This document shows, one piece after another, positions 51,541-60,810 of a stretch of 64,000 nt of DNA (positions are counted from its first letter, which is position 1; every line of letters starts with the position of its first letter). Origin of the DNA: Gammaproteobacteria bacterium (GTDB lineage Bacteria > Pseudomonadota > Gammaproteobacteria > Xanthomonadales > Marinicellaceae). The notes beneath the pieces are model-generated. The model was not told the origin of the DNA. It did not search any database and saw nothing but the letters and a program-made list of their open reading frames with translations. Where the stretch lies: assembly GCA_041395445.1 (NCBI GenBank), contig JAWLAO010000001.1, positions 310,001 through 374,000 on the forward strand, in the 5' to 3' direction. The position numbers and the translations under genes are program-made.

Positions 51541-52188
51541 TTAACGACCTTGACTGTCATTCCATAGTATTTTGTGCATTTGTAATTGCAACCGTGCCAA
51601 AACATTATCATCCAGCATCCATTGTGCCAGATTTGCAGGGTCAATTTCTCCGGCAACCGGTGAGAATAAAATTTCACACATATCGGTGAGATTATAGCGT
51701 TCAATAATTTCTAACGCCCAATGATAATCCGTACGATCTTTGATGACAAATTTCACTTGGTCTTTAGAATCCAGATAATTGATATTCTCAAAATTGTTAC
51801 TCTGTAATTCACCGGATCCAGGCGCTTTCAGATCCATGACAATAACAACTTTATCATTCACTTCAGAAACTGGTAATGCACCGGAGGTTTCCAACGACAC
51901 GGTAAAACCGTGTTCTACCAGCAAATCCAACAAGTTTAAACAACGCTTTTGCGATAAGGGTTCGCCACCGGTTACGCATACATAGGGTGTTTTGTACTTT
52001 CTGACTTCTTGTAAGATTTCTTCAATCTCAAACCACTTTCCGCCACTAAAAGAATACTCGGTATCACACCATGTACATCGTAAAGGACATCCTGTTAATC
52101 TGATAAATACTGTTGGCAATCCCGAAAAAGTGGATTCGCCCTGAATTGAATGAAAGATTTCAGTAATTTTAAGTCCGGTTCTTTCCAC
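51541..52188 (-). CDS. queE: 7-carboxy-7-deazaguanine synthase QueE
   Basis: A 215-residue radical-SAM enzyme. The 4Fe-4S cluster Cys residues are in GCPLRCTWCDTEYS (C-x3-C-x2-C), and VCVTGGEPLSQ is the SAM-binding GGEP motif. It rearranges carboxy-tetrahydropterin to the deazaguanine ring. It starts directly behind cpoB (1 bp), the usual gammaproteobacterial order. Confidence 0.97.
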   Translation of the reverse strand: MERTGLKITEIFHSIQGESTFSGLPTVFIRLTGCPLRCTWCDTEYSFSGGKWFEIEEILQEVRKYKTPYVCVTGGEPLSQKRCLNLLDLLVEHGFTVSLETSGALPVSEVNDKVVIVMDLKAPGSGELQSNNFENINYLDSKDQVKFVIKDRTDYHWALEIIERYNLTDMCEILFSPVAGEIDPANLAQWMLDDNVLARLQLQMHKILWNDSQGR

Positions 52189-53019
52189 TTAATGATCTCT
52201 TTGAATTTGTCTCAAACGATTTTTTGCTAATACGGCAATACTGCTTTGTGGATAAGAGGAAATGACTTTTTGCAAGTTTTCTTCGGCCTGAATTAAATCA
52301 TCCATCTCGTAATAACTGTATCCGATTTTTAACCATGAATCAGGTGCTTTGCGACTTTGAGGAAACTTCTCTTTCAGCGTTTTAAAAGCAGCCAATGCCT
52401 GAGGATATTGGCGTTTGACATAATAGGACTCGCCCAGCCAATAATAGGCATTATCTGTCAATTCACTCTCAGGATGTTTTTGGATAAAGTCTTCAAATGC
52501 TCTGGCAGACTCTGTGAAACGCCCTGCTCTTAAATGTGTAAATGCCACATCATAATCATCCTGAAAGGATGAAATCTGAGGCTCATCTTCAACTTGAGAA
52601 GTCGTTGCCTGAGAGTTTCCATAGTTTTCATCAACCTCAACTGTCATATTGCTTATATCCACATCTTGAGAGGTACTAGTGTTATTTTGAGTGGTTGCAG
52701 CAGGTTTTGTTGATGCTTTAGTTCCTCCTTCCAACTCTGTCAGACGTGAATCCACATCCATATACAGAAGCTTTTGCTTCTCCTGCAAATTGTTGATTTT
52801 AAAGTTTTGTTCTTCAATAACACCTTTCAATTCAGCAATTTGTTGCTGGAGTTTTTGATTCTGGATTACTAAATCGGCAACATTGCTTCGTTCTTGTGAT
52901 GTTTGTTCGACAATTTTTTCCAGTTTTGCCAGTCTTTGTTGAATAGACAAGTCTTTCTGAGCATATACATTGGCTGATAAAAAGCTCAAAACTATTAGGG
53001 TTAATATTCGATATTGCAT
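52189..53019 (-). CDS. cpoB: Cell division coordinator CpoB (YbgF)
   Basis: A 276-residue periplasmic protein: signal peptide (cleaved after VYA), an N-terminal coiled coil (about 20-95, LSIQQRLAKLEKIVEQTSQE), a Thr/Ser-rich linker and three TPR repeats (YDVAFTHLRAGRFTESARAF, then YYWLGESYYVKRQYPQALAA). CpoB couples the Tol-Pal complex to peptidoglycan synthesis. It lies 159 bp behind pal with a terminator-like hairpin between them. Confidence 0.95.
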   Translation of the reverse strand: MQYRILTLIVLSFLSANVYAQKDLSIQQRLAKLEKIVEQTSQERSNVADLVIQNQKLQQQIAELKGVIEEQNFKINNLQEKQKLLYMDVDSRLTELEGGTKASTKPAATTQNNTSTSQDVDISNMTVEVDENYGNSQATTSQVEDEPQISSFQDDYDVAFTHLRAGRFTESARAFEDFIQKHPESELTDNAYYWLGESYYVKRQYPQALAAFKTLKEKFPQSRKAPDSWLKIGYSYYEMDDLIQAEENLQKVISSYPQSSIAVLAKNRLRQIQRDH

Positions 53020-53108
53020 AAAACTCTCCTGTATTTTGGGTTGCCTTTAATAGTTATAGATTATTTTAAATTTAAACCCGATATAACGACATTCGCATTT
53101 TCAGCATA

Positions 53109-53135
53109 AAAAACCCGACTTTGAGCCGGGTTTTT
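53109..53135 (-). terminator. Hairpin terminator/attenuator between pal and cpoB
   Basis: AAAAACCCG (53109-53117) pairs with CGGGTTTTT (53127-53135) around a 9-nt loop; on the minus strand a T-run completes a classical terminator behind pal. It probably lets pal be made in excess over cpoB-queE-queC. Confidence 0.85.
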
Positions 53136-53178
53136 CAGATTTTGACAAACTATCAGTTTGATAGTTCGGTTTTGTCAC

Positions 53179-53727
53179 TTATTTGGCAGTGTAAACGATT
53201 CTGACTCTTCTGTTTTCTGACCAGCAAGATTCATCGTTACAAAGAGCAACCGGCTTCTCTTCACCAAAACTCACCACTGAAATTTGGCTGTCAGAAGCAC
53301 CTTGTGCTTTCATCAAATTAGCAACGGATTGACCACGTCTTTCACCCAAAGCCAAGTTATATTCCGGCGTACCACGTTCATCAGCATGACCTTCCAGAAC
53401 CATTTTGGCAGTTGGATTCGCACTTAAATAACGTGCATGGATGTTAATCAAGTCTTGGTACTCAGCTTCAACCGTTGATTGATCATAAGCAAATTTGATA
53501 ATTCTTTGTGAGAGCAAACTTTCAGCATTGTTTAAATCTTCAGGATCGCAACAAATATCTTTAAACGATTGACCATTAAACATATAGGTTGTTAGATTAT
53601 CAGTATCATCTGTTTCAATCACTTCCGGCTTATCAGTAGGATCTTCAGGCTTGACTGTATCTTGTTTACATGCCGTTAAAGTCATGCCTAACAATGCCAA
53701 CAGAGCTAACTTATTTATTAATTTCAT
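53179..53727 (-). CDS. pal: Peptidoglycan-associated lipoprotein Pal
   Basis: A 182-residue lipoprotein: signal peptide with lipobox LTAC (Cys20), a short charged linker and an OmpA-like peptidoglycan-binding domain (IIKFAYDQSTVEAEYQDLIN, then LEGHADERGTPEYNLALGER). It ties the outer membrane to the wall as part of Tol-Pal. In most gammaproteobacteria tolB precedes it; here a lipoprotein gene of unknown function does, 171 bp upstream. Confidence 0.96.
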   Translation of the reverse strand: MKLINKLALLALLGMTLTACKQDTVKPEDPTDKPEVIETDDTDNLTTYMFNGQSFKDICCDPEDLNNAESLLSQRIIKFAYDQSTVEAEYQDLINIHARYLSANPTAKMVLEGHADERGTPEYNLALGERRGQSVANLMKAQGASDSQISVVSFGEEKPVALCNDESCWSENRRVRIVYTAK

Positions 53728-53833
53728 TATTTTCTTCTCCAGGGAGTTTTCTTTTATTGCAGGTTAAGCGGATAGTTTACAATATTATTTTCCACTAAGA
53801 AAATGGTTTATATAAATTTTTTAAATATGCAAC

Positions 53834-53871
53834 AAAAAAGGCTATCTTTAGGTTTAAAGACAGCCTTTTTT
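53834..53871. terminator. Rho-independent terminator, bidirectional, behind the large lipoprotein gene
   Basis: AAAAAAGGCT-a-TCTTTA pairs with TAAAGA-c-AGCCTTTTTT around a short GGT loop (one mismatch). A and T runs on both arms let it work on either strand. It lies between the lipoprotein stop (53899) and the pal leader. Confidence 0.85.
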
Positions 53872-53898
53872 AATAAAAATGCTATTTATCAGCTGTAT

Positions 53899-55674
53899 TT
53901 AGTACTTAATTTCCGCACTAATTTCCAGACCTTTATCATTGAAACCAATGCTCGCATCTTCTCTTTGCCACCAAATCAAATCTGACATCAGAGTCTTTTG
54001 AATTCTGAGTTGCTTCTGCGCATCCGGTGGTAATTTATCCGAAACCGTATCAATTCCGGCAAACATTTTTTGATAAAAATCGGCATTGATACCTATAGTG
54101 AATAAACTGGCTTGTCCACCTTCTTTGACGTCTTGGGTCAGCACTTTATCAGTTCCTTCACCTAAAGAAGCACCAATCGTTTCTTTACCCATTGCCATAA
54201 ATACATGGTCTAAATTCACAGGAATTTGTGTCCCTGAAACCGGCATCATACTGGAAATGTTAACTGCTTCTCCACCAATATCCAATCCTAAATTATTCAA
54301 TTCTGGCAGAGCCATAGTAGCCATTCCTTTGATTGCTTCTGGATTATCAACTGCCAACAATACTTTTGCTTTCAAATCTTTTATCATTTTATCCGGATCG
54401 GTTTGTGTGAAATCCAAATCCAATGTATCAATAATCAAATTAAAGCCTTTGAAGTTTGAAACAAAAGGTGGCAATGGTTGGCTTAACTGAGCTTTCAAGC
54501 CGGCTGCTTGGTCATTGAGTGATTGCAACATATCACACTTGTATGGGTCTTGCTCGATATTAGTTACAAATTCCAAAGCTAATGTTTTTGCAGCTTCAAT
54601 ATCAAAACTAAAACCATAAGACAAGGATGATGGAGAACTACTTGCAGGAATTCTTCCGGTCATTTTAGATAGTTTGCTACCCAAACCATCAGTCATTTCA
54701 AGAACCAGATTGGATGCCATCATCGTATCTGTCAACTGAGTAGTACCACCAACCATTCTTGGGAATTTATCAAACATGCCCAAAATTTCAGCTTTACATT
54801 CCTGAGACATTTGCTTGTCTTGGACTTTCATCAAATCAAGCATTGGCGAGTTGTACTGCGCCGGATTGATGAAATAGTCAGCAATCTGACGAATATCAAA
54901 CCAGTACATGCTATTGCCCATGTAGTTGTATTTTGCGATGGTATCGTGATACTCATTGGATTGAGTGATGTTTTTCACCGGTTTCTCAAAACCTAACAAC
55001 TTAGGCATTAAATTATCAATTTCTCTGGTTGGAGATAAACTCACAACAAGTTCATTGCCATCAAGGGATACCAGAATTTTCATTTCTTTGTCACCGAAGA
55101 AATAAACCATCCTGCCATTTATACTCTTAAATTCAGCAGTATCTGCTTTGGAGTCATTCGCTTTGTGCATTAACTCTGTTAAAAGCTCATCAAAAGAATG
55201 TCCTTTCGCCAATGTCATTCTCAACACAGGAAATAAATCAACTGCATAAAGAGCAAATTCGTTTTCTTCAATGGATAACCCTAATTTCTTAATTCCATCT
55301 TGCGAAAACCATTTATCGAAAAATGCATCAACTTTTTCTGTATCTGAACCAGGATCTGCTTTGTCATGATATTTCTTGAAAGAATCGGTAAACATCTCTG
55401 ACAGTAAAGTACCAACACTGGCATAAACTTTTTCAGTAATTTCAACCAATCTTTGTGGTAACGGATATCTGTCATCTTTGACATAAATCGCCAAAATTGC
55501 TGTGTCTGCCGGAATATAGCTCAATACGTTTGACTTCGTTTGAGCCTGTGTCACTTTTTGCACAACTGTATTTTCAGTTGAGCTTTGCTGGGCATTCTTT
55601 TCATCACCACCGCAGGATGTCAAAGCTAATGACATTCCAAGGGCAATTGCCAAACTTAATTTATTTTTTTTCAT
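53899..55674 (-). CDS. Large outer-envelope lipoprotein of unknown function
   Basis: A 591-residue protein with signal peptide and lipobox LALTSCGG (Cys21), then a Gln/Ser/Thr-rich linker and a long globular region of repeated alpha/beta units (VLSYIPADTAILAIYVKDDR at the start). The PADTAILA strand and the repeated FxxGIN-type strands recall DUF3352-type lipoproteins, but I do not recognise it with confidence. I take the ATG at 55674, with TGAGGAAAA upstream, over an ATG at 55686. It is flanked by pal on one side and the NfeD/SPFH pair on the other, with a terminator behind it. Confidence 0.7.
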   Translation of the reverse strand: MKKNKLSLAIALGMSLALTSCGGDEKNAQQSSTENTVVQKVTQAQTKSNVLSYIPADTAILAIYVKDDRYPLPQRLVEITEKVYASVGTLLSEMFTDSFKKYHDKADPGSDTEKVDAFFDKWFSQDGIKKLGLSIEENEFALYAVDLFPVLRMTLAKGHSFDELLTELMHKANDSKADTAEFKSINGRMVYFFGDKEMKILVSLDGNELVVSLSPTREIDNLMPKLLGFEKPVKNITQSNEYHDTIAKYNYMGNSMYWFDIRQIADYFINPAQYNSPMLDLMKVQDKQMSQECKAEILGMFDKFPRMVGGTTQLTDTMMASNLVLEMTDGLGSKLSKMTGRIPASSSPSSLSYGFSFDIEAAKTLALEFVTNIEQDPYKCDMLQSLNDQAAGLKAQLSQPLPPFVSNFKGFNLIIDTLDLDFTQTDPDKMIKDLKAKVLLAVDNPEAIKGMATMALPELNNLGLDIGGEAVNISSMMPVSGTQIPVNLDHVFMAMGKETIGASLGEGTDKVLTQDVKEGGQASLFTIGINADFYQKMFAGIDTVSDKLPPDAQKQLRIQKTLMSDLIWWQREDASIGFNDKGLEISAEIKY

Positions 55675-55725
55675 GATTTTCCTCATACTTCTAATTTTTG
55701 ATTTTTAATTTATTTAAGAATTTAT

Positions 55726-56169
55726 TTATGCTTTTTCTACTTTGAGAACAGTTCCTTCAATCGCTATGACTTTCACTCTGGCCCCTTGTGGCAAATCTTC
55801 TTCGCCTTCTACTTTCCAAGAACTGTCATTGACGTTAATTTTTCCGACACCGTTCTCTATAGCATGTGAAAGGTTAAAAGTTCTTCCAATATGCTGATGG
55901 CCTCGTCGATTCAAATTTGGCAAAGGATCTTTATCCGGGTTGTTCTTGGCGTAATAATGCCAAGCAACTACAGAAACCAGTGATAATACGAAAAACACAA
56001 CCATTTGAACCTGCCAACTAATACCAAGAACCGCTTGAACCAATGCTGTCGTTGCTGCTGCAAACCCAACCCAAAGCAGGAAGTAAGTTCCCATCGTCAT
56101 CTCAATGACAATTAGGACAACTGCAAATGTCAGCCAATGCCAAGGTGTTAAAACTTCAAACCAACTCAT
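55726..56169 (-). CDS. NfeD family membrane protein (YbbJ-like)
   Basis: A 147-residue protein with three to four membrane helices (about 10-80) and a C-terminal OB-fold domain (GRTFNLSHAIENGVGKINVN, then GARVKVIAIEGTVLKVEKA). NfeD proteins partner with SPFH proteins in membrane microdomains. The ATG at 56169 follows the SPFH gene by 1 bp, as in E. coli qmcA-ybbJ. Confidence 0.92.
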   Translation of the reverse strand: MSWFEVLTPWHWLTFAVVLIVIEMTMGTYFLLWVGFAAATTALVQAVLGISWQVQMVVFFVLSLVSVVAWHYYAKNNPDKDPLPNLNRRGHQHIGRTFNLSHAIENGVGKINVNDSSWKVEGEEDLPQGARVKVIAIEGTVLKVEKA

Positions 56170-56170
56170 A

Positions 56171-57112
56171 TTATTTCCCCTTATTATCGGATTCTTTTAG
56201 AGCTTCTTTGGCAATTTCAGTAATACCGGCGAGCGAACTCAATACACCAGTGGCTTCCATCGGAATGAATAATGTCTTCGTGTTCTCAGATTTGGCAAAT
56301 TGTCCGAAAGCCTCTAAGTATTTCGTTGCCACAAAATAGTTAATTGCATGTGTACTACCGGATTCAATCGCTTTGGAAACCATGTGTGTCGCCTTAGCTT
56401 CTGCTTCTGCCAGCCTTTCACGGGCTTCTGCTTCAAGGTAAGCCGCCTCTTTTTTACCTTCTGCTTCCAAGATATTAGATCTTTTATCACCTTCTGCTCT
56501 CAGAACCATAGATTGTCTCACACCTTCTGCCTCCAGAATTTCTGCACGTTTGTCCCTTTCGGCTTTCATCTGTCTTGCCATTGATTGAACCAAATCATGC
56601 GGAGGCTTTATATCTTTAATTTCTATCCGTGTGACTTTTACACCCCAAGGTGATGTGGCTTCATCAACAACTGCCAGTAATCGATGGTTAATCTGATCTC
56701 GTTTGGATAAAGATTCATCTAAATCCAAACCACCAAGGACCGTACGAATATTAGTCATAGTTAAATTTAAAATCGCATATTCAAGATTATTAACCTCATA
56801 AGCGGCCTGTGGAGCATTCAGAATCTGGAAAAACACAACTCCATCAACAGTCACTACCGCATTATCTTTGGTAATAACTTCCTGAGACGGAACATTTAAA
56901 ACCTGTTCCATCATGTTTATTTTGCGTCCGATGGATTCAATCCATGGCACTTTCATTCCCAAACCGGGATCAAATGTTTTTTTGTATTTTCCGAATCTTT
57001 CAACTGTGTATTGATAGCCTTGTGGTACAAAACTGAATGTTTTCTTAATAGTTAAAATTGCAAGAATTCCGATAACTAAAAAGAAAATATTTTGTGGATT
57101 GTCTAAAAACAT
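56171..57112 (-). CDS. qmcA: SPFH/stomatin-like membrane protein (QmcA type)
   Basis: A 313-residue protein: one N-terminal membrane helix (about 7-24), the SPFH domain (VPQGYQYTVERFGKYKKTFD, MMEQVLNVPSQEVITKDN, DLDESLSKRDQINHRLLAV) and a coiled coil with repeated EAEG units (AEILEAEGVRQSMVLRAEG). These proteins form large rings in the inner membrane; QmcA is linked to protease control and envelope stress in E. coli. Cotranscribed with the nfeD gene. Confidence 0.94.
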   Translation of the reverse strand: MFLDNPQNIFFLVIGILAILTIKKTFSFVPQGYQYTVERFGKYKKTFDPGLGMKVPWIESIGRKINMMEQVLNVPSQEVITKDNAVVTVDGVVFFQILNAPQAAYEVNNLEYAILNLTMTNIRTVLGGLDLDESLSKRDQINHRLLAVVDEATSPWGVKVTRIEIKDIKPPHDLVQSMARQMKAERDKRAEILEAEGVRQSMVLRAEGDKRSNILEAEGKKEAAYLEAEARERLAEAEAKATHMVSKAIESGSTHAINYFVATKYLEAFGQFAKSENTKTLFIPMEATGVLSSLAGITEIAKEALKESDNKGK

Positions 57113-57196
57113 GGGTTCTCCTCCAATTGGTTATTTCAATGACTACATATTTTAATTCAAATGATGTCAATATGTCATGTGCCAGAAGTTATAAAA

Positions 57197-58351
57197 CTAA
57201 AACACCACACAGTTTCTGCCTTTTTGCTTGGCTTTGTATAACGCTTTATCCGCTTTTTTAAGGACATCTGTCGAAGAATTTATCTGAACTGAATCTGCGG
57301 CTCCTATTGAAATTGTAATTGGAACACTTTTTTTAGCTTTAGAGTCTTTTCCTCTATTCACAATAAATTTGGATTGTTCAATCTGTTGTCTGACATTTTC
57401 CAAAATTTCTTTAACTAAAGATAAATCTTTATTTCCAAATACAATACAAAACTCTTCTCCTCCAAATCGATAAACTATTCCACCATTGATTGAAGACTTC
57501 AATTTGGAAGCCACCATTTTTAACGCATCATCGCCAACGTCATGTCCGTATTTATCATTAAACTTCTTAAAAAAGTCGATATCCACCATTGCAATGGTGT
57601 AAATTCCCACCAAACCGGCTAGTTTCTCGTTTAAAGCTCTACGACCAGGCAATTGTGTGAGTTCATCCAGATACGCCATGCTCCATGAGTCTTTCAGAAT
57701 ACTAAAAAGATTCAGCAACATCGTACCACTCATAAAGATGACTATATCTTTGCCTTGTGACTGCATGTAAATTGCGAGTAGCAAAAAGATATAAATCCCC
57801 AAAGCATTTGCAAAAAGCGTATCTTGTTTGTATATCCAGATTGAAAAAACAAATAGAAAAACAAAAAGATGTAGAATAACTAATAATTGTGGAAGAATAC
57901 TCCAATCAAAATATTTTTCAGGCAATATCGAAGTTTGAATAAACTCTGTAACCCACATTGGAGAATTCTTATCAATCCACATAAATGCAAGTACCGAAAC
58001 CAGATAAATCACATAAAGCGGAATTGATTTCACCGAAAATATTCCGTAAACCGGCAACAAAACAATTGTAAGAATCAATACCGGAATCAATAAAGACAAT
58101 AAAACCAATTGCTGAGATGAACCATTGATATAAGGTTGCGAAAAAAGATATAAAGCGACTGTGAAAGTCAAAAGTAAAACTTTTGCCTTATTAAAATACA
58201 CAGAAACCAAAATTGTGATACCAATTAACAAAACCGGCAAATATGGCAAGGCGTTTTTCAAATCTTCTGAAACTAACTCGTAATTCATCCTCGAATAAGT
58301 CATCAAAGCAGTGACAAATAACATTGGAATTGATGATTTGAATAGTTTCAA
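57197..58351 (-). CDS. Membrane-bound diguanylate cyclase (GGDEF)
   Basis: A 384-residue protein with about seven membrane helices (about 10-215) and a C-terminal GGDEF domain (LTQLPGRRALNEKL, IAMVDIDFFKKFNDKYGHDV, RFGGEEFCIVF). The active-site motif is GGEEF, an active variant, so it should make cyclic di-GMP from GTP. No RxxD inhibitory site precedes the GGEEF. The membrane part is not a family I can name. It stands alone, divergent from the PAQR operon. Confidence 0.92.
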   Translation of the reverse strand: MKLFKSSIPMLFVTALMTYSRMNYELVSEDLKNALPYLPVLLIGITILVSVYFNKAKVLLLTFTVALYLFSQPYINGSSQQLVLLSLLIPVLILTIVLLPVYGIFSVKSIPLYVIYLVSVLAFMWIDKNSPMWVTEFIQTSILPEKYFDWSILPQLLVILHLFVFLFVFSIWIYKQDTLFANALGIYIFLLLAIYMQSQGKDIVIFMSGTMLLNLFSILKDSWSMAYLDELTQLPGRRALNEKLAGLVGIYTIAMVDIDFFKKFNDKYGHDVGDDALKMVASKLKSSINGGIVYRFGGEEFCIVFGNKDLSLVKEILENVRQQIEQSKFIVNRGKDSKAKKSVPITISIGAADSVQINSSTDVLKKADKALYKAKQKGRNCVVF

Positions 58352-58477
58352 AGTTTTAATTGGACTGAACTGTTCCGGATTATAACCAAATCATCCGAAT
58401 ATTTTTGTGAGCTATCTGAAAAAAACCAATTCTCTATCTATTTTCTCATCATAAAAATCAAAAGAAATAAACTTTTA

Positions 58478-58505
58478 TTGACCGAACGGTCAGTCAGTGT
58501 ATAAT
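58478..58505 (+). promoter_or_regulatory. Promoter with overlapping TetR-type operator
   Basis: TTGACC (58478-58483) and TATAAT (58500-58505) with a 16-bp spacer make a strong sigma70 promoter. Inside it lies a perfect inverted repeat TGACCG-AA-CGGTCA (58479-58492), which covers the -35. The form is that of TetR/AcrR operators in front of RND pumps. Repression by the TetR protein encoded in the same operon is the expected control. Confidence 0.85.
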
Positions 58506-58534
58506 TTCGGAAAATCTAACAACTTGAGATTGCC

Positions 58535-59188
58535 ATGACAAAAGATTTAACAGTCAAATACTATTCACCTGTAGAGGAAAGAATCAACATCACTTCACAT
58601 GCAATTGGTTTCATACTTGCAATTTGGGCATTAGTTTATCTTGTGATTAAAGCCTCGATTCATGGTAATGCATGGCATATTGTCAGTTTTAGTATTTATG
58701 GTACCAGCATGATGCTTTTGTATGCGGCTTCGACTTTTTATCACATGTCAAAAAAGCCGATTGTACGCAAACGATTGAAAGTGTTTGATCATGCAGCAAT
58801 TTATCTGTTGATTGCCGGAACATACACACCTTTTACTTTGGTGACATTGAATGGAGCTATGGGCTGGACTTTATTTGGAATTGCTTGGGGTCTGGCTGTT
58901 GTGGGTATTATTCTGAAATTATTTTATACCGGGAGATTCACTTTAATTTCAACATTAGCCTATGTGATTATGGGTTGGTTGATTGTTATTGCCATTAAAC
59001 CGCTAGCAAACAATTTACCCGAAGGTGGATTGTTCTGGTTGATGGCAGGAGGAATATCTTACACAGTCGGCGCAGCTCTTTATGCGATTCATAAATTGAA
59101 GTTCAATCACGCCATATTTCACATATTTGTTCTGATAGGCAGCGTATGCCATTTTATTACTGTGTATTTCTACGTTTTGGAGAAATAA
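58535..59188 (+). CDS. trhA: PAQR/hemolysin III family membrane protein (TrhA-like)
   Basis: A 217-residue protein with seven membrane helices. PAQR signatures are ERINITSHAIGF near the start, STFYHMSKKPIVRKRLKVFD followed by HAAIYLLIAGTYTPFT, and FNHAIFHIFVLIGSVCHF; the three His positions would bind zinc. Bacterial members are called hemolysin III, but TrhA is linked to membrane-energy and fatty-acid homeostasis. It is the first gene behind the TetR operator, followed after 1 bp by tetR. Confidence 0.92.
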   Translation: MTKDLTVKYYSPVEERINITSHAIGFILAIWALVYLVIKASIHGNAWHIVSFSIYGTSMMLLYAASTFYHMSKKPIVRKRLKVFDHAAIYLLIAGTYTPFTLVTLNGAMGWTLFGIAWGLAVVGIILKLFYTGRFTLISTLAYVIMGWLIVIAIKPLANNLPEGGLFWLMAGGISYTVGAALYAIHKLKFNHAIFHIFVLIGSVCHFITVYFYVLEK

Positions 59189-59189
59189 T

Positions 59190-59762
59190 ATGATTTCAAA
59201 TAAAGAAAAGATATTAAATTCAGCATTCGAACTTTTTGCCGATAAGGGTTTTAGCCACGTTTCAATTGCTCAGATTGCCAAACATGCTGATGTTGCAAAA
59301 AGTCTTATTTTTCATCATTTTGCGAATAAGCAAGATCTCTGGGAAGAAGTCAAAGATACTGTCTTTATGGATTATGCCTCACAGCAAATGGATTTGTTTG
59401 AACAAGCTGAAAACCCAGTAGAATTGATTAGCCAATCTATATACAAATATTTTGAATTCCTTAAAAATAATCCGAAAATGCTCAGAATGTATTCCTGGAG
59501 CAACCTTGACAATGATACAAACTGTGGGCTTCATGACAAACCGCTTATCGACAGAGGAACTGAATTGATACGTCAAGCCCAAAAAGCAGGAATCTTTCGT
59601 GATGATTTCGAACCGGTAAACCTGATTGTTTCATTTATTTCAGCGATAAATTCATACCTCAATGCTCAATCTCATTTTTGCCAATGGCATGACGAGCTCT
59701 ATAAAAACGAAAAGTTTGTCGATGATTTTGTCAGTTTCATTATTAACGGAGTCAAAGCATGA
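59190..59762 (+). CDS. TetR/AcrR family transcriptional repressor
   Basis: A 190-residue regulator. The N-terminal HTH is ILNSAFELFADKGFSHVSIA followed by QIAKHADVAKSLIFHHFANK, and the helical ligand domain fills the rest. It should bind the TGACCGAACGGTCA operator ahead of the operon and so control itself, the PAQR gene and the pump. It overlaps the adaptor gene by 4 bp (ATGA). Confidence 0.94.
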   Translation: MISNKEKILNSAFELFADKGFSHVSIAQIAKHADVAKSLIFHHFANKQDLWEEVKDTVFMDYASQQMDLFEQAENPVELISQSIYKYFEFLKNNPKMLRMYSWSNLDNDTNCGLHDKPLIDRGTELIRQAQKAGIFRDDFEPVNLIVSFISAINSYLNAQSHFCQWHDELYKNEKFVDDFVSFIINGVKA

Positions 59763-60808
59763 ACATCACAAAAAGCATTTTGATTTTTACTTCGGTATTT
59801 CTACTTAATAGTTGCACAAACAATCCATCGGAAGAGCAGAAAAATATAGCTACAAAAGTGACAACAACCATTGCCACTTCCCACGAAATCACACGTTTTC
59901 ATAACGTTCCGGCAGTTTTAAAAGCTCAGAATCGTGCCGATTTATCTTTTCAGTTATCCGGGACCATTAAAAGCATCAATGTGAAAATTGGTGATTCTGT
60001 TGAAAAAGATGACGAATTAATTCATTTGTACAACCCAAATATCGACCCTGCTCTGGCAGCCAACGAAGCCAAACTCGAATCCATTCTCACTCAAATCAGA
60101 CAGGTTGAAAAGGATTTGGAGAATTTAAAAACTCTGAGAAAGAACAACTCCGTCAGCAAAACAACTTATGAACATAAAGAAACGGAATTGAAAAATCTTT
60201 TGGCACAACAGAAATCTGTTGAGTCTGAAATGACTCTCTCACAAGCCAACCAACAAGAAACGATTATCAAGGCACCTTTCACCGGAATAATTTCACAATT
60301 CAGCAAGCAACCCGGAGAATTTGTCTCGGCCGGTCAGCCGGTGATTTCTATCTATCAAAACAAAATATTGGAAGTTGAAACAGAAATCACCAAAGAACTT
60401 TGGTCAAATCTCAAGTTGGGCGATGTTATAGAGGGGTATCTTGGAGATGAAAAACTTGAGTTTGAGTTGGTTGAATTAGCACAAAGTGCAAATCCTCTGA
60501 CACATTTGTTACCTGTAGTTTTACAGCTGAAGAATAGTCTACCGGAAGCCATTGGACAAAACGTAAACCTCTCTTTTCCACAGAAATATCAAAACGTCTA
60601 TCAATTACCTCTGCAAACTGTTATTGACGATGGAATCAACCAGCCTTATGTGTTTGTAACTGAGAGAAAAAAGGCTCAAAAACACATCATTAAACCATTA
60701 TTTATCAATGGAAATGACATTATCTTTGAAGTTGATAATGTCATTGATAATCCCGTGATTATTGAGGGGCAAAGTAAAGTCGCATCAGGAACTCCGATTG
60801 AGGAATAG
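59759..60808 (+). CDS. RND efflux periplasmic adaptor (HlyD/MFP family) lipoprotein
   Basis: A 349-residue adaptor: lipoprotein signal peptide with LLNSC, a lipoyl half (ADLSFQLSGTIKSINVKIGD), a coiled-coil hairpin (about 90-150), the second lipoyl half (IIKAPFTGIISQFSKQPGE) and a beta-barrel (LEVETEITKELWSNLKLGDV). It links the RND pump to an outer-membrane channel, which is not encoded here. It is followed after 2 bp by the pump gene. Confidence 0.94.
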   Translation: MNITKSILIFTSVFLLNSCTNNPSEEQKNIATKVTTTIATSHEITRFHNVPAVLKAQNRADLSFQLSGTIKSINVKIGDSVEKDDELIHLYNPNIDPALAANEAKLESILTQIRQVEKDLENLKTLRKNNSVSKTTYEHKETELKNLLAQQKSVESEMTLSQANQQETIIKAPFTGIISQFSKQPGEFVSAGQPVISIYQNKILEVETEITKELWSNLKLGDVIEGYLGDEKLEFELVELAQSANPLTHLLPVVLQLKNSLPEAIGQNVNLSFPQKYQNVYQLPLQTVIDDGINQPYVFVTERKKAQKHIIKPLFINGNDIIFEVDNVIDNPVIIEGQSKVASGTPIEE

Positions 60809-60810
60809 TC

